A DNA stretch of 64,000 nt. Origin: Nocardioides sp. Soil797. Lineage in GTDB: Bacteria; Actinomycetota; Actinomycetes; Propionibacteriales; Nocardioidaceae. The position numbers were made by a program, and so were the translations under genes. The stretch covers positions 175,968 to 239,967 of the forward strand of contig LMSR01000018.1 in NCBI GenBank assembly GCA_001429555.1, read 5' to 3'. Positions 9,045-19,580 of the stretch are shown here, piece after piece. The notes beneath the pieces were generated by a model that worked only from the letters and a program-made list of their open reading frames with translations, was not told the DNA's origin and did not search any database. Each line of letters begins with the position of its first letter. Within the stretch, counting starts at the first letter, position 1.

Positions 9045-9821
9045 GTGGCGAAGTGGAAGCAGGCGATTCGACGGGTGCTCTACCCGGCATACGAAGCGCG
9101 GGTCGTGAAGTTCCTTCCATCGGACCAGCTGCCCAAGCACGTGGGGGTGATGCTCGACGGAAATCGTCGCTGGGCCAAGTCTGTCGGGGCCGACACCGCC
9201 CACGGCCACCGAGCCGGTGCAGCCAACATCGAGCCCCTGCTGGGTTGGTGCGAGGAGGTCGGCATCGAGGTGGTCACGCTGTGGCTGCTCTCGACCGACA
9301 ACCTGAACCGGCCGCCCGACGAGCTCGAGCCGTTGATGACCATCATCGAGGACGCGGTCGCCTCCCTGGCCGACCATAAGCGTTGGCGTCTCCACCCGGT
9401 GGGCGCGCTCGACCTGCTCCCGGCGGCCACCGCGCGTCGGCTCAAGGAGGCCGAGGACGCCACCCGTGACGTCGACGGCATCCTGGTCAACGTGGCCGTC
9501 TCCTACGGTGGGCGCCGCGAGATCGCCGACGCCGTACGCTCCCTGCTCCTCGAGGCTGCCGAGAAGGGCACGCCGCTCGACGAGCTCGCCCAACAGGTCG
9601 ACGTGGACCTCATCGGGGAGCATCTCTACACGAAGGGCCAACCCGATCCCGACCTGGTGATCCGTACGTCGGGCGAGCAGCGACTCGGCGGGTTCCTGCT
9701 CTGGCAGAGCGCCAAGAGCGAGTTCTACTTCTGTGAAGCCCTGTGGCCCGAGTTCCGCAGGGTCGACTTCCTGCGCGCGATCCGTGCGTACGCCGAGCGC
9801 GAGCGCCGCTTCGGGTCCTGA
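9045..9821 (+). CDS. uppS: Isoprenyl transferase (cis-prenyl diphosphate synthase)
   Basis: A 258-residue Z-isoprenyl diphosphate synthase that condenses isopentenyl diphosphate onto an allylic primer to make the lipid carrier for cell-wall synthesis. The catalytic-Asp motif [10 protein letters not shown] holds Asp38. Later motifs are [25 protein letters not shown] and FCEALWPEF. Actinobacteria often carry two paralogues, a short-chain and a long-chain enzyme, and sequence alone does not say which this is. The GTG start fits a leaderless transcript. Confidence 0.93.
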   Translation: MAKWKQAIRRVLYPAYEARVVKFLPSDQLPKHVGVMLDGNRRWAKSVGADTAHGHRAGAANIEPLLGWCEEVGIEVVTLWLLSTDNLNRPPDELEPLMTIIEDAVASLADHKRWRLHPVGALDLLPAATARRLKEAEDATRDVDGILVNVAVSYGGRREIADAVRSLLLEAAEKGTPLDELAQQVDVDLIGEHLYTKGQPDPDLVIRTSGEQRLGGFLLWQSAKSEFYFCEALWPEFRRVDFLRAIRAYAERERRFGS

Positions 9822-10096
9822 GCCCCGGCGTCGCCCGGTCACCCAACCTTCACCCCGAGTTCGGGCGTGTCTCCCGGAATCACGCAGCGTCGGGCGTAAT
9901 TTCGCAGGTACCGGCGAGTGGGGAAGCTCGCCGCATCGGGAGGCCCGTTCGTGAACATTCACGATCCATGCACAGTCACCCAGGTGGCGTGCGCGCGCGA
10001 AGGTCGGCACTCCGGCTTTCGGGCTTCAACCCGGTCCAACTATGTGAGTTAGGGCCGGGCGAGGAGTGCGCGCGCCGGTCCGTGAGGGTGAGCAAC
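9822..10096. other. Intergenic region upstream of phoH
   Basis: No gene is recognised. A small near-perfect palindrome CGTGAACATTCACG lies at about 9951-9964 and could be a regulator site for phoH. One long frame is open through the region into phoH but lacks protein-like content and is not taken as its N-terminus. Confidence 0.4.
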
Positions 10097-11419
10097 GTGG
10101 GTTCCAGCAGTGAGCAGACCGACACCACCACTCGCACCTACGTGCTCGACACGAGCGTGCTCCTCGCCGATCCCGGCGCGATGCACCGCTTCGACGAGCA
10201 CGAGGTGGTCCTTCCGGTGGTGGTGATCACCGAACTGGAAGGGAAGCGGCATCACCCCGAGCTCGGCTACTTCGCCCGCTCGGCCCTGCGCACCCTCGAC
10301 GAGATGCGCATCACCCACGGCCGTCTCGACCAGCCGCTTCCGGTGGGAGAGGCGGGGGGCACGCTCCGCGTCGAGTTGAACCACACCGACCCGGCGTCCC
10401 TGCCCAGCGGTTTCCGCCTCGGTGACAACGACACCCGGATCCTGGCGGTGGCCCGCAACCTGGCCAACGAGGGAGCCACCGTCACGTTGGTCTCGAAGGA
10501 CCTGCCGCTGCGCATCAAGGCATCCTCGGTGGGACTCGACGCCCAGGAGTACCGAGCCGAGGCCGTCAACGAGGACTCCGGTCACACCGGCATGGCCGAG
10601 CTCGAGGTGGGCGCGGCCGATCTCGACGAGCTGTACGACGACGGCGTGGTCGACCTCGAGTCGGCCAGGGAGCTGCCCTGTCACACCGGCCTGGTGCTGC
10701 TCTCCGACCGTGGCACCGCCCTCGGCCGGGTGGGGCCGGACAAGCAGGTGCACCTGGTCCGCGGCGACCGGGAGGCCTTCGGCATCCACGGACGCTCCGC
10801 GGAGCAGCGGATCGCCCTGGAGATGCTGCTCGACCCCGAGGTCGGCATCGTGTCCCTCGGTGGGCGGGCCGGCACCGGCAAGTCGGCGATGGCACTGTGC
10901 GCCGGACTCGAGGCGGTGATGGAGCGCCGCCAGCACAAGAAGGTGGTGGTCTTCCGCCCGCTGTTCGCTGTCGGCGGCCAGGAGCTGGGCTACCTGCCCG
11001 GCTCCGAGAACGAGAAGATGTCGCCGTGGGGGCAGGCGGTCTTCGACACGCTCGGGGCGCTCACCTCGCCCGACGTGATCGACGAGGTGATGGACCGCGG
11101 CATGCTCGAGGTGCTGCCACTGACCCACATCCGTGGCCGGTCGCTGCACGACGCGTTCGTGATCGTCGACGAGGCCCAGTCGCTGGAGCGCAACGTGCTT
11201 CTCACCGTGCTGTCCCGCATCGGTGCCAACTCCAAGGTGGTCCTCACCCACGACGTCGCGCAGCGTGACAACCTGCGGGTCGGTCGCCACGACGGAGTGG
11301 TGGCGGTGGTCGAGAAGCTCAAGGGCCACCCGCTCTTCGCGCACGTCACCCTGAACCGCTCCGAGCGTTCGCCGATCGCGGCGCTGGTCACCGAGATGCT
11401 GGAGAACATCGCCATGTGA
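10097..11419 (+). CDS. PhoH family ATPase with N-terminal PIN domain
   Basis: A 440-residue PIN-PhoH (PhoH2) protein. The PIN ribonuclease-like domain starts at [12 protein letters not shown] and includes [10 protein letters not shown] and [11 protein letters not shown], with acidic residues expected to bind metal. The PhoH ATPase domain has Walker A GRAGTGKS (residues 256-263) and Walker [10 protein letters not shown]. Mycobacterial homologues are reported RNA helicases/RNases. GTG 10097 is chosen because GAGGGTGA lies 8 nt upstream; GTG at 10088 or 10082 is possible. Confidence 0.9.
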   Translation: MGSSSEQTDTTTRTYVLDTSVLLADPGAMHRFDEHEVVLPVVVITELEGKRHHPELGYFARSALRTLDEMRITHGRLDQPLPVGEAGGTLRVELNHTDPASLPSGFRLGDNDTRILAVARNLANEGATVTLVSKDLPLRIKASSVGLDAQEYRAEAVNEDSGHTGMAELEVGAADLDELYDDGVVDLESARELPCHTGLVLLSDRGTALGRVGPDKQVHLVRGDREAFGIHGRSAEQRIALEMLLDPEVGIVSLGGRAGTGKSAMALCAGLEAVMERRQHKKVVVFRPLFAVGGQELGYLPGSENEKMSPWGQAVFDTLGALTSPDVIDEVMDRGMLEVLPLTHIRGRSLHDAFVIVDEAQSLERNVLLTVLSRIGANSKVVLTHDVAQRDNLRVGRHDGVVAVVEKLKGHPLFAHVTLNRSERSPIAALVTEMLENIAM

Positions 11420-11734
11420 TCCACCCGCTTCAGCAGATCGGGACACCCGCGCCGTGAGTTCGCCGTACGACGACGCTGGTGTCCCGATCTGTTTGTCGGG
11501 GCACTGCGAATGGAGAGTCCCGCTGACCAAGTGAGCGTCCGTTGGGACTGGTGTGACTCATGTGGCGATCTCGGCAGAATGTGACGTGACTCGCCTGTGG
11601 AAAACCCGTGTCCGGTTTGCCTCAACTGTTCATCTCATGCATGGTGGCTCGTGGTCTTCTCGTGACCGTTGCTTCGTTACCGGGGGGTGCGAGGTCCGAC
11701 AAGACAGTCCTGACGTCTACCGCTGGGTACCCCT
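11420..11734. other. Intergenic region after phoH
   Basis: It holds the 58-bp hairpin described at 11434-11491 and otherwise no recognisable gene. A c-di-AMP (ydaO) riboswitch was considered because such elements precede actinobacterial cell-wall lytic genes, but the conserved core was not found. Confidence 0.4.
11434..11491. terminator. 58-bp hairpin, 14-bp arms (terminator-like)
   Basis: Arms CAGATCGGGACACC and GGTGTCCCGATCTG pair perfectly around a 30-nt loop, followed by TTTG. It lies 14 nt after phoH. The same length and outer arm sequence recur at 26414-26471, so this is a repeated element and not just a local terminator. Confidence 0.6.
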
Positions 11735-12394
11735 TTGTCCAAGCACATCAAGTATGTCCCGACGCACCGGCAACCCCGCGCCTCAGGCATTCCGAAGAAG
11801 GCGCTGCGCAACACGCTGATCCTCTCTTCGCTCGCAGTGGCCACCACCGGAACCACGGTCGGCACTGGCCTGCTCGCCGATGGCACGAGTGCCGCGAAGG
11901 ACGTCAAGACCGTCGCCGCCGACCTCGACCGGGTTGCTCCGCTGAGTGCTGCCGACGTCGCCGAGCGCCGCGAGGAGGAGCCGTCGCGCTCCGACCGACG
12001 GGAGCCGGCCGACCCCGCCAAGCGGGCCGAGCTGAGCGCCGCCGCGACGACTCCGACCGGCAACGCCGTCGTGGCCACCGAGGACGCCACTGACGGCGAC
12101 CCGCGCAGCGTCGCCCGCGCCCTGCTCTCCGAGTTCGGCTTCGGCCAGGACCAGTTCAGCTGCCTCGACTCCCTGTGGACCAAGGAGAGCGGCTGGAACG
12201 TCAGCGCCGACAACCCCAGCTCTTCGGCGTACGGCATCCCGCAGGCCCTTCCCGGCTCCAAGATGAGCTCGGCCGGCTCCGACTGGGCAACCAACCCTGC
12301 GACCCAGATCCGTTGGGGCCTGGGCTACATCCAGGACCGCTACGGCACCCCCTGCTCCGCGTGGGGCCACAGCCAGAGCTACAACTGGTACTGA
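11735..12394 (+). CDS. Secreted SLT-like lytic transglycosylase
   Basis: A 219-residue protein with a basic N-terminus and one hydrophobic segment (residues ~26-48, LILSSLAVATTGTTVGTGL), an Arg/Glu/Ala-rich spacer to ~residue 115 and a C-terminal catalytic-like domain. That domain has SLWTKESGWNVSADNPSS, AYGIPQALPG and QIRWGLGYIQDRYGTPCSAW, as in soluble lytic transglycosylase-like proteins that cleave peptidoglycan. Glu in TKESGW is the probable catalytic acid. The start is TTG 11735, because no in-frame ATG or GTG precedes the signal segment. Confidence 0.8.
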   Translation: MSKHIKYVPTHRQPRASGIPKKALRNTLILSSLAVATTGTTVGTGLLADGTSAAKDVKTVAADLDRVAPLSAADVAERREEEPSRSDRREPADPAKRAELSAAATTPTGNAVVATEDATDGDPRSVARALLSEFGFGQDQFSCLDSLWTKESGWNVSADNPSSSAYGIPQALPGSKMSSAGSDWATNPATQIRWGLGYIQDRYGTPCSAWGHSQSYNWY

Positions 12395-12415
12395 GCCCCA
12401 GCGCTTGATCGACGA

Positions 12416-12452
12416 AACCACCCCGGAGCGACCAGGTCGCTCCGGGGTGGTT
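12416..12452. terminator. Bidirectional rho-independent terminator
   Basis: An 18-bp perfect stem with a one-base loop (AACCACCCCGGAGCGACC and its complement) lies between two convergent genes and is followed by TTCTTGTT. It probably ends transcription of both. Confidence 0.8.
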
Positions 12453-12464
12453 CTTGTTCGGGGC

Positions 12465-13592
12465 TCAGCTCTCGTAGGAAGTGCCGGCCATCCGCAGCTC
12501 GCCGTCCAGCTTCGGTCCCGTGGCCGACTCACAGGTGGCGGTCTCCGGGTCGCAGACCTTCCGCTGCGTGCCGGAGACGTAGAGCGGGAGGCTCGACGAC
12601 GTCCAACCCCAGGCGTACGGATTCCCGTCGAGGCTCACGTGCTCGCCCGTGGCCACGTCGAAGACGTCGATCCCGGTGGGTTCGGTGGGCTGGCCGTTCT
12701 CGTCGGGCGACTCCTCCATGGTGAACTGCAGGTAGCGGCCGTCGGGCGACAGGGTGCCGAAGCCGTACTCGTCCTGGCCCAGGGGCACCGTGGTCAGCCT
12801 CTTGCCGGTCGTCACGTCGATGACCGAGATGCCTGCCTTGCCGTAGGAGAGCGCATGTCCGCCGCGCACCTCGACCATGCCTCCGGGGATGCCGTGCACC
12901 GGCTGTTCCTTGCCGGTGCGCCAGTTGAAGGCCACCGCCTCCTTCTTGAAGCCGGCGTAGACGACGTCACCGTCGAGCGCGAGCGGCGGCACGTCCCAGT
13001 AGCTCATCGGCAGGTCGGGAAGTGGAACGCTGCCCACCTCGTCCCCCGTTCGTGCGTCACGGATCACGGCCCGGAACCCGTCGCCTGACTTCTCGGCCAG
13101 CGCGTAGAGCGGTTGCTCCGCGTCCGTCGCCGGGCCGACTCCCTCGGGAATCCTGCCCAGGGCGGTCGTGCTGCCGTCGTCAGCGACCAAGGTCAGGCTC
13201 TCCGGTCCGGAGCCGTCGGAGGCCCCGTCGTTGGGATTGCTGCGCACGAGCACCCCGACGGAGGTGAAGGCCAATGAGTGCAGGGTGTCCGGGATGGTTG
13301 CGGTGGCGTCGCCGACGACGACGGTCGACCTGGCACCGTAGGAGATCAGCCCGGGCTCGAGTGCCGCCGCCGCGACGCGGCCGTCGCCCGTCGACTCGTC
13401 ACCCATCGCGTTGACGACCAGTGCGGCTCCGGTGCCGACGACGGCCAGCGCTGCTGCGGCAGCGAGCAAGATCGTCATACGGCGTCGGATGCGCCCCTGC
13501 TTGCCGCTGCGCAGGATGGCCGCGTGATCGGGCGGCGGGATGTCGAGCTCGTTCGCCTCGTCGTGGAGCAGGGCAGCGAGTCGTTCAGTCAT
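12465..13592 (-). CDS. Membrane-anchored beta-propeller-like protein, probable anti-sigma partner
   Basis: A 375-residue protein with a ~38-residue cytoplasmic segment, one transmembrane helix (TILLAAAAALAVVGTGAALVV) and a large exported domain with repeated strand patterns such as LSPDGRYLQF, ISVIDVTTGK and IDVFDVATGE. No zinc-binding anti-sigma motif is seen. Its start overlaps the 3' end of the sigma gene by 8 nt, so it is probably co-translated and may sequester or sense for that sigma factor. That role is inference from position and topology. Confidence 0.65.
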   Translation of the reverse strand: MTERLAALLHDEANELDIPPPDHAAILRSGKQGRIRRRMTILLAAAAALAVVGTGAALVVNAMGDESTGDGRVAAAALEPGLISYGARSTVVVGDATATIPDTLHSLAFTSVGVLVRSNPNDGASDGSGPESLTLVADDGSTTALGRIPEGVGPATDAEQPLYALAEKSGDGFRAVIRDARTGDEVGSVPLPDLPMSYWDVPPLALDGDVVYAGFKKEAVAFNWRTGKEQPVHGIPGGMVEVRGGHALSYGKAGISVIDVTTGKRLTTVPLGQDEYGFGTLSPDGRYLQFTMEESPDENGQPTEPTGIDVFDVATGEHVSLDGNPYAWGWTSSSLPLYVSGTQRKVCDPETATCESATGPKLDGELRMAGTSYES

Positions 13593-14115
13593 GGTGGGCC
13601 CCCAGGGTCTCGGGAATGATGGCGTCGCCCAGCAGCACGCGCAGCTTGGCGAAGGCCTCGAAGGTCTGGCTCTTGACGGTCCCGGCGGAGCAGCCGAGGG
13701 CTTCGGCGGTCTCAGCCACCGACAGGTCCTCGTAGAAGCGCAGGACGACCACGGCGCGCTGTCGCGGTGGCAGTTGCCCCAATGCGTCGATGACCGCCGG
13801 ACGGGTGCTCGGGTCGGAGGCGTAGCCCGTCTCCGGGATCGTCTCGGTCGGCAGCTCGTTGCGCCAGCCCTTCTTGCGGAACCAGCCGGATGCGGTGTTG
13901 ATCAGCGTGCGGCGGGCGTACGCCGGGGCGGCCGCGGCATGCTCGATGCGCGACCAGGCGGCGTAGGTCTTGGCCAGCGCTGTCTGGGCCAGGTCCTCGG
14001 CGAGCTCGTGGTCGCCGAGCAACAGGTAGCCGGTTCGGTAGAGACCGGGCCAGGTGGCTGTCACGAACTCGGTGAAGTCACCGTCGTGGGCCGAGCCCGA
14101 GGGTGGTCGAGCCAT
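13585..14115 (-). CDS. SigE-family ECF RNA polymerase sigma factor
   Basis: A 176-residue group IV sigma factor. Region 2 spans FTEFVTATWPGLYRTGYLLLGDHELAEDLAQTA in two continuous helices, and region 4 includes LPPRQRAVVVLRFYEDLS with the HTH VAETAEALGCSAGTVKSQ. It belongs to the SANT/SigE-type ECF group common in actinobacteria. The downstream membrane protein is the likely regulatory partner. Target promoters are unknown. Confidence 0.9.
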   Translation of the reverse strand: MARPPSGSAHDGDFTEFVTATWPGLYRTGYLLLGDHELAEDLAQTALAKTYAAWSRIEHAAAAPAYARRTLINTASGWFRKKGWRNELPTETIPETGYASDPSTRPAVIDALGQLPPRQRAVVVLRFYEDLSVAETAEALGCSAGTVKSQTFEAFAKLRVLLGDAIIPETLGAHHD

Positions 14116-14205
14116 CAGTCCTCCTCGAATGGATTGTCACCCGGAAAGATGCGGTGTGTGACCCGCCGGTTGGGTGACTGCGTGAACTGATCGCCGTGCC
14201 GTCGG

Positions 14206-15612
14206 TCAGAGCAGCCGTTTCTTCTGCACCTTGCCCATCTCGTTGCGGGGGAGGGCGTCGACGAAGACCACGGCGCGCGGTCGCTTGTGCGCCGAGAGGT
14301 GCTCCCCGACGTACGCCGTGAGCTCGGTCGGGTCGGGTGCGGGGCGGCCGGCGCGGAGGACGACGTGGGCCACGATGCGCTGCCCCAGGTCGTCGTCGGG
14401 GACACCGACCACGGCACACTCGGCGACGGCCGGGTGGCCCGACAGCGTGGACTCGATCTCGCCGGCGCCGATGCGGTATCCGGCCGACTTGATCAGGTCG
14501 ACCGACTCGCGCCCGACGATGCGGTGTGCACCGCCGGGGTCGAGGACCGCAACGTCGCCGGTCACGAACCATCCGTCCTCGGTGAACGACTCCGCGGTCG
14601 CATCCGGACGGTTGAGGTAGCCGCTGAACAGGGTTGATCCGCGCACCTCGAGACGCCCCACGGACTCGCCGTCGCGCGGCACGTCGCTGCCGTCCTCGGC
14701 CCGGAGCCGGGTCTGCACGCCCTCGATCGGCACCCCGACCCAACCTGCGCGGCGGGAGCCGTCGGCGCGCGTGGCCACGGTGATCAGCGTCTCGCTCATG
14801 CCGTAGCGCTCGGCGACCTCGAGCCCGGTCAGCTCGCGCAGTCGCTCGAAGACCGGCACCGGCAGGGCGGCGCTTCCGGAGACCAGCAGGCGGGCCCCGC
14901 GCAGTGCCTCGGCATGCTCGGGGGACTCGGCGATGCGCGACCAGATGGTGGGGACGGCGAAATACATGCTGCCGCGTGCGGCGGCGTACGCCTGGGGTGT
15001 CCCGCGGCCCACATGGGTGAGGCCGGCGCCCACCCGCAGTGGTCCCAGGACGCCGAGCACGAGACCGTGCACGTGGAAGAGCGGGAGACCGTGGACCAGC
15101 ACGTCGTCGGCGCGCCAGGCCCACGCGTCGACCAGGCCGTCCAGCCCGGCGGCGACGGCGCGGTGCGAGAGCAGCACACCCTTGGGCAAGCCGGTGGTGC
15201 CGGAGGTGTAGAGCACGAACGCGATCCGCTCCGGGTCCAGCTCGCCGGGTTCGTACGATGCCCTGGCCGCCGGGTCGATCGTGAGCGACGGAACCCCGGT
15301 GCCGTCCGGGGCCGGGCCGAGCCAGAGGTCAGGGGCGGCGTCGTCGACGATGTGGCGGAGCTCGTCCGCACCTGAGTCGGGCGGCACGGGCACCACCTCG
15401 ACACCGGCAAGCAGGGCGCCGGTGACCGCGAGGACGGTGGTCATCGTGGGTGTGGCCAGCACGGCCACCCGCTGGCGACCGTCGAGGGAGCCGGCCACGG
15501 CAGCAGCGGCGCCGAGCAGCTCGGCGTGGGACAGGGTGGTTCCGTCCACACTGACGTGTCGGTCGGAGCGTGCCTCGAGGAGCCCGGCCAGCAGACGGTT
15601 CTGGGTCGTCAT
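14206..15612 (-). CDS. AMP-dependent acyl-CoA synthetase, malonyl-CoA synthetase-like
   Basis: A 468-residue ANL-superfamily ligase that activates a carboxylate through an acyl-AMP to the CoA thioester. The P-loop-like motif is LYTSGTTGLPKG; others are AERYGMSET, WFVTGD, GYRIGAGEIE and the C-terminal NEMGKVQKKRL with the catalytic Lys. The short length and GAGEIE/MGKVQKK details resemble MatB malonyl/methylmalonyl-CoA ligases, but the substrate is not certain. It starts 4 nt after fumC on the same strand, suggesting one transcript. Confidence 0.85.
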   Translation of the reverse strand: MTTQNRLLAGLLEARSDRHVSVDGTTLSHAELLGAAAAVAGSLDGRQRVAVLATPTMTTVLAVTGALLAGVEVVPVPPDSGADELRHIVDDAAPDLWLGPAPDGTGVPSLTIDPAARASYEPGELDPERIAFVLYTSGTTGLPKGVLLSHRAVAAGLDGLVDAWAWRADDVLVHGLPLFHVHGLVLGVLGPLRVGAGLTHVGRGTPQAYAAARGSMYFAVPTIWSRIAESPEHAEALRGARLLVSGSAALPVPVFERLRELTGLEVAERYGMSETLITVATRADGSRRAGWVGVPIEGVQTRLRAEDGSDVPRDGESVGRLEVRGSTLFSGYLNRPDATAESFTEDGWFVTGDVAVLDPGGAHRIVGRESVDLIKSAGYRIGAGEIESTLSGHPAVAECAVVGVPDDDLGQRIVAHVVLRAGRPAPDPTELTAYVGEHLSAHKRPRAVVFVDALPRNEMGKVQKKRLL

Positions 15613-15616
15613 CGGC

Positions 15617-16996
15617 TCAGGGGTGGGTCATCGACGCGACGTCGAGGGCCTCGTCGAGCTGTTGCTCGGTGAGCCCGTCACCGACGAAGCCCATCTCCAC
15701 CACGGTCTCGCGAATCGTCTTCTTCTCCGCCAACGCCTTCTTCGCGACCTTCGCCGCGTTCTCGTAGCCGATGTACTTGTTGAGCGGCGTCACCACGGAC
15801 GGCGACGACTCGGCGTACGTGCGCATCCGCTCGACGTCGGCGGTGATGCCGTCGACGCACCGCTCGGCGAGCAGGGTCGAGCTGGTCGACAGGATGCGGA
15901 TCGACTCGAGCAGGTTTCGCGCGATCATCGGGAGCATGACGTTGAGCTCGAAGTTGCCGGCCGCCCCGCCGGTGGCGATGGCGAGGTCGTTGCCGATCAC
16001 CTGGGCGCAGACCTGGAGGGTGGCCTCGGGCAGGACCGGGTTCACCTTGCCCGGCATGATGCTCGATCCCGGCTGCAGGTCGGGCAGGTGGATCTCGGCC
16101 AACCCGGTGGTGGGCCCGCTGCTCATCCAACGCAGGTCGTTGCAGATCTTGGTCAGCCCGACGGCGTAGGTGCGCAGCACACCACTGAGCTCGACCAGCG
16201 AGTCGCGGGCGCTCTGCGCCTCGAAGTGGTTGCGGGCCTCGGTGAAGTCCTGTCCGGTGAGCTCGCTCAGCCCGGCGATCACCGCCGCGGCGAACCCGGG
16301 AGGCGTGTTGATGCCGGTGCCGACCGCCGTACCCCCGAGGGGCAGCTCGCGGACCCGGGGGAGCGCCGAGTCGAGCCGCTCACGCGCGTAGCGCACCGTG
16401 GCGGCGTACCCGCCGAACTCCTGGCCGAGCATCACCGGGGTGGCGTCCATCAGGTGGGTGCGCCCGGACTTCACGTGGTCCTTGAACTCCTCGGCCTTGC
16501 CCTCGAGCGCGGTGGCGAGGGTGTCGAGCGCGGGGAAGAGGTCTTCGGTGACCGCCATTGCCGCGGCGACGTGGATCGAGGTCGGGAAGGTGTCATTGCT
16601 CGACTGGCTGGCGTTGACGTGGTCGTTGGGGTGCACCTCGGTGCCGCCGACGGCGGCGAGCGAGGCGAGCACCTCGTTGGTGTTCATGTTGGAGCTGGTG
16701 CCGGACCCGGTCTGGAAGACATCGATCGGGAAGTGTGCATCATGGTTGCCGGCGGCGACCTCGTCGGCGGCTGCGACGATCGCCTCGGCCTGGTCGGCGG
16801 TGATCACGTCGAGCTCGGCATTGACCCGCGCGGCCGCCTTCTTCACCAGTGCGAGCGCCTTGATGTGGCGCGACTCGAGCACCGAACCACTGATCGGGAA
16901 GTTCTCGATCGCCCGCTGGGTCTGGGCGCGCCAGAGTGCGTCGGCGGGGACCCGGACCTCGCCCATGGAGTCGTGTTCGATGCGGAAGTCAGTCAT
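15617..16996 (-). CDS. fumC: Fumarate hydratase class II
   Basis: A 459-residue, oxygen-stable class II fumarase converting fumarate to L-malate in the TCA cycle. It has the superfamily signature [11 protein letters not shown], whose Ser311 is the likely catalytic residue, plus SSNMNTNEV and [15 protein letters not shown] 16996 gives the normal length. It is first in a two-gene unit with the acyl-CoA synthetase. A class I fumarase is also encoded, at 27011-28732. Confidence 0.95.
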   Translation of the reverse strand: MTDFRIEHDSMGEVRVPADALWRAQTQRAIENFPISGSVLESRHIKALALVKKAAARVNAELDVITADQAEAIVAAADEVAAGNHDAHFPIDVFQTGSGTSSNMNTNEVLASLAAVGGTEVHPNDHVNASQSSNDTFPTSIHVAAAMAVTEDLFPALDTLATALEGKAEEFKDHVKSGRTHLMDATPVMLGQEFGGYAATVRYARERLDSALPRVRELPLGGTAVGTGINTPPGFAAAVIAGLSELTGQDFTEARNHFEAQSARDSLVELSGVLRTYAVGLTKICNDLRWMSSGPTTGLAEIHLPDLQPGSSIMPGKVNPVLPEATLQVCAQVIGNDLAIATGGAAGNFELNVMLPMIARNLLESIRILSTSSTLLAERCVDGITADVERMRTYAESSPSVVTPLNKYIGYENAAKVAKKALAEKKTIRETVVEMGFVGDGLTEQQLDEALDVASMTHP

Positions 16997-17078
16997 GGGT
17001 ACGACGGTACCGCCGTGCTCCTTCGGACGGTCGAGCAGCGACCGTCGAAACCACGCCCACCGCCGCTCCTGATGAAAA

Positions 17079-17094
17079 CAAGCAGGAGTGCTTG
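17079..17094. promoter_or_regulatory. Inverted repeat, probable TetR operator
   Basis: CAAGCA and TGCTTG are separated by GGAG, just upstream of the acyl-CoA ligase gene. The right arm overlaps a possible -35 (TTGCTT at 17092-17097), with a -10 TACATT at 17117-17122. The TetR gene at 18937 in the same operon is the natural candidate to bind here. Confidence 0.5.
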
Positions 17095-17150
17095 CTTCAG
17101 TGATGTGACCTGGCTTACATTCGGCCATCGTCGTCTTGAGGGAGACCGCT

Positions 17151-18935
17151 GTGCCGAACCCCGCCCACTCGCCCATCTCCGATCTCGCCACCGTCTGCGC
17201 GGCGTTCCAACACACCGCCGCCATCGACCCGGGAGCCGTCGCATTGCGGACCCCGGGCGACACGATGTCGGTGACCTGGCGTCAGTACGCCGACCACGTG
17301 CGCGCCGTTGCCGCCGGACTCGCCTCGCTGGGCGTCGAGCGGGGCGACACCGTGGCGATCATGCTCACCAACCGACCCGAGTTCGCCTGGGTCGACGCCG
17401 GTGCCATGCACCTGGGCGCGGCCCCCTTCTCGATCTACAACACCTCGTCGCCCGACCAGATCGCCTACCTCTTCGACAACGCCGACAACCGCGTCGTCGT
17501 CACCGAGGCTGCCTTCCTTCCCTCGATCGTGGCGTCCGGCGCTTCGCTCGACCACATCGTCGTGGTGGACGCAGCGGTGGACGGCGCCACGATGACGCTC
17601 GCCGAGCTCGAGGCGGCCGGTGACCCTGATTTCGACTTCGAGGCGGCCTGGCAGGCGGTCGAGCCCGACGACATCCTCACCCTGATCTACACCTCCGGCA
17701 CCACCGGCCCACCCAAGGGCGTGCAGCTCACCCACGCCAACATCATGCGCACGGTGGAATACGCGTCCCAGGTGGTCACCGTCGAGTTCGGTGACCGGAT
17801 CACCTCGTTCCTGCCGGCGGCCCACATCGCCGACCGTGCCTCCGCTCAGTACTTCTCCGCGACTCGTGGCGTGCAGGTGACCTACGTCGACGATCCACGT
17901 GCGATCGCCACCGCCCTGCCCGACGCCCGGCCGACGATCTGGTTCGCGGTGCCGCGGGTCTGGGAAAAGATCAAGATGGGTGTCGAGGCCAAGCTGGCCG
18001 CCGAGGAGAGCCCGGTGAAGAAGAAGCTCGCCGGTTGGGCTCTCGGGATGGCGGAGAAGAACGCCGACGCCCAGCTCGCCGGGAGGCCGCTGGCCGGTCT
18101 CGACAAGGTCCAGTTCGGCCTGGCCGACAAGTTGGTGCTGGGCAAGGTGCGCGAAGCCCTCGGGATGGGCGACCTCAAGTGGGCCTGGTCCGGAGCCGCA
18201 GCGATCGCCCCGGAGACACTGAAGTTCTTCATGGGGCTGGGCCTCGAGGTCTGCGAGCTGTGGGGCATGTCCGAGCTCTCGGGTGCGGGCTCGATCAACC
18301 CACCCGGGAAGGCGAAGGTCGGTAGCGTCGGTCCGGTGCTGCCCGGCAACGAGGCCAGGATCGCCGACGACGGCGAGCTCCTCTTCCGCGGCCCCGGAGT
18401 GATGCCGAGCTACCGCAAGGACCCGGAGAAGACGGCCGAGGCGATCGACGAGGACGGTTGGTTGCACACCGGTGACGTCGCCACCATCGACGCCGACGGC
18501 TACATCACGATCGTGGACCGGAAGAAGGAGCTGATCATCAGCTCCGCGGGCAAGAACATGTCACCGTCCAACATCGAGAACACGCTCAAGGTGTCCACCC
18601 CGCTGGCAGCCACCATCACGGTCATCGGCGACGGCAAGCCGTTCAACGTGGCCCTGGTGACCCTCGACCCCGACGGCGCAGCGGCCTTCGCCGAGAAGGC
18701 CGGAGTGGCCCCCGACCCGGCCACCCTCGCCAAGCACCCGGAGCTGGTCGCCGCGATCCAGGCCGGGGTCGACGAAGGCAACGCCAAGCTGTCGCGGGTG
18801 GAGCAGGTGAAGAAGGTCGAGGTGCTGCCAGAGTTCTGGCTGCCCGGCAGCGACGTGCTCACCCCCACGCTGAAGTTGCGCCGCAAGCCGATCAACGAGA
18901 AGTACGCCGACGTGATCGCTCGCCTCTACGAGTGA
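17151..18935 (+). CDS. Long-chain fatty-acid-CoA ligase (FadD15-like)
   Basis: A 594-residue ANL ligase that activates fatty acids to acyl-CoA for degradation or lipid synthesis. Motifs are [13 protein letters not shown], the [10 protein letters not shown] segment of long-chain ligases, [38 protein letters not shown] and the terminal [12 protein letters not shown] with the catalytic Lys. GTG 17151 is chosen because GAGGGAG lies 6 nt upstream; TTG 17136 is less likely. It is followed after 1 nt by a TetR gene. Confidence 0.92.
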   Translation: MPNPAHSPISDLATVCAAFQHTAAIDPGAVALRTPGDTMSVTWRQYADHVRAVAAGLASLGVERGDTVAIMLTNRPEFAWVDAGAMHLGAAPFSIYNTSSPDQIAYLFDNADNRVVVTEAAFLPSIVASGASLDHIVVVDAAVDGATMTLAELEAAGDPDFDFEAAWQAVEPDDILTLIYTSGTTGPPKGVQLTHANIMRTVEYASQVVTVEFGDRITSFLPAAHIADRASAQYFSATRGVQVTYVDDPRAIATALPDARPTIWFAVPRVWEKIKMGVEAKLAAEESPVKKKLAGWALGMAEKNADAQLAGRPLAGLDKVQFGLADKLVLGKVREALGMGDLKWAWSGAAAIAPETLKFFMGLGLEVCELWGMSELSGAGSINPPGKAKVGSVGPVLPGNEARIADDGELLFRGPGVMPSYRKDPEKTAEAIDEDGWLHTGDVATIDADGYITIVDRKKELIISSAGKNMSPSNIENTLKVSTPLAATITVIGDGKPFNVALVTLDPDGAAAFAEKAGVAPDPATLAKHPELVAAIQAGVDEGNAKLSRVEQVKKVEVLPEFWLPGSDVLTPTLKLRRKPINEKYADVIARLYE

Positions 18936-18936
18936 G

Positions 18937-19533
18937 ATGAGCCAGCCGCAGCAGGAGAGATCTCGGGCCACCCGGCAGCGGTTGCTGGACGCCACCGTCG
19001 AGAGCCTGGCCGAGGTCGGGTGGGCAGGGACGTCAGTGGTGGGTGTCGCCGCGCGTGCTGGTGTATCGCGCGGCGCCGCCCAGCACCACTTCGCCACCCG
19101 TGACGACCTGGTGCGGGCCGCGGTCGAGTCGGTCCTCGACGAACTCACCCGCCACATGGTGCATCGGGAGAGCGATCTCGACCAGGGCAAGGAACGACCA
19201 CTCGCTGTGGTGGAGATGCTCGCCGAGATGTGGGCCAGCTCCTTCGGCAAGGCGGCCACCCACCTGTGGGTGGCCGCCTCCACCGACCCGTCGTTGCGCG
19301 ACCTGGTGCTGCCGTTGGAGAAGCGGTTCAGCCGTGAGTTGTTCCGGGCCACCGCCGACCTGTTGCGGGTCGATCGGCAGGAACCGGCCGCCGTACAGTC
19401 CGTGCGGCTGACCATCGACCTCACCCGCGGCGTCGGTCTCGGCACCCTGCTCCACCCGGACCTGCAGCGACGCAAGGCGGAGCTGGCCCAATGGGCCGCC
19501 GTGCTGGCCACGATCCCGGGGATCGGCGTCTGA
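18937..19533 (+). CDS. TetR family transcriptional regulator
   Basis: A 198-residue regulator. Residues ~8-55 form the HTH domain (RATRQRLLDATVESLAEVGW, VAARAGVSRGAAQHHF), and the remainder is the ligand-binding region. It starts 1 nt after the acyl-CoA ligase stop codon and probably represses that ligase operon in response to acyl-CoA or fatty acid, by analogy with FadR-type TetR proteins. The palindrome at 17079-17094 is a candidate operator. Confidence 0.9.
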   Translation: MSQPQQERSRATRQRLLDATVESLAEVGWAGTSVVGVAARAGVSRGAAQHHFATRDDLVRAAVESVLDELTRHMVHRESDLDQGKERPLAVVEMLAEMWASSFGKAATHLWVAASTDPSLRDLVLPLEKRFSRELFRATADLLRVDRQEPAAVQSVRLTIDLTRGVGLGTLLHPDLQRRKAELAQWAAVLATIPGIGV

Positions 19534-19580
19534 GACGCTGGATTCACCGATCTCTCGCCTGCTGGGCGCCCACCTCCGTG

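Noticed and set aside
11540..11734. c-di-AMP (ydaO) riboswitch before the lytic transglycosylase gene
   Set aside because: The context would fit, but the conserved core sequences are not present in a convincing order.
15281..17623. A 780-codon open frame on the plus strand
   Set aside because: It is the complement of fumC and the ends of its neighbours, which have clear motifs.
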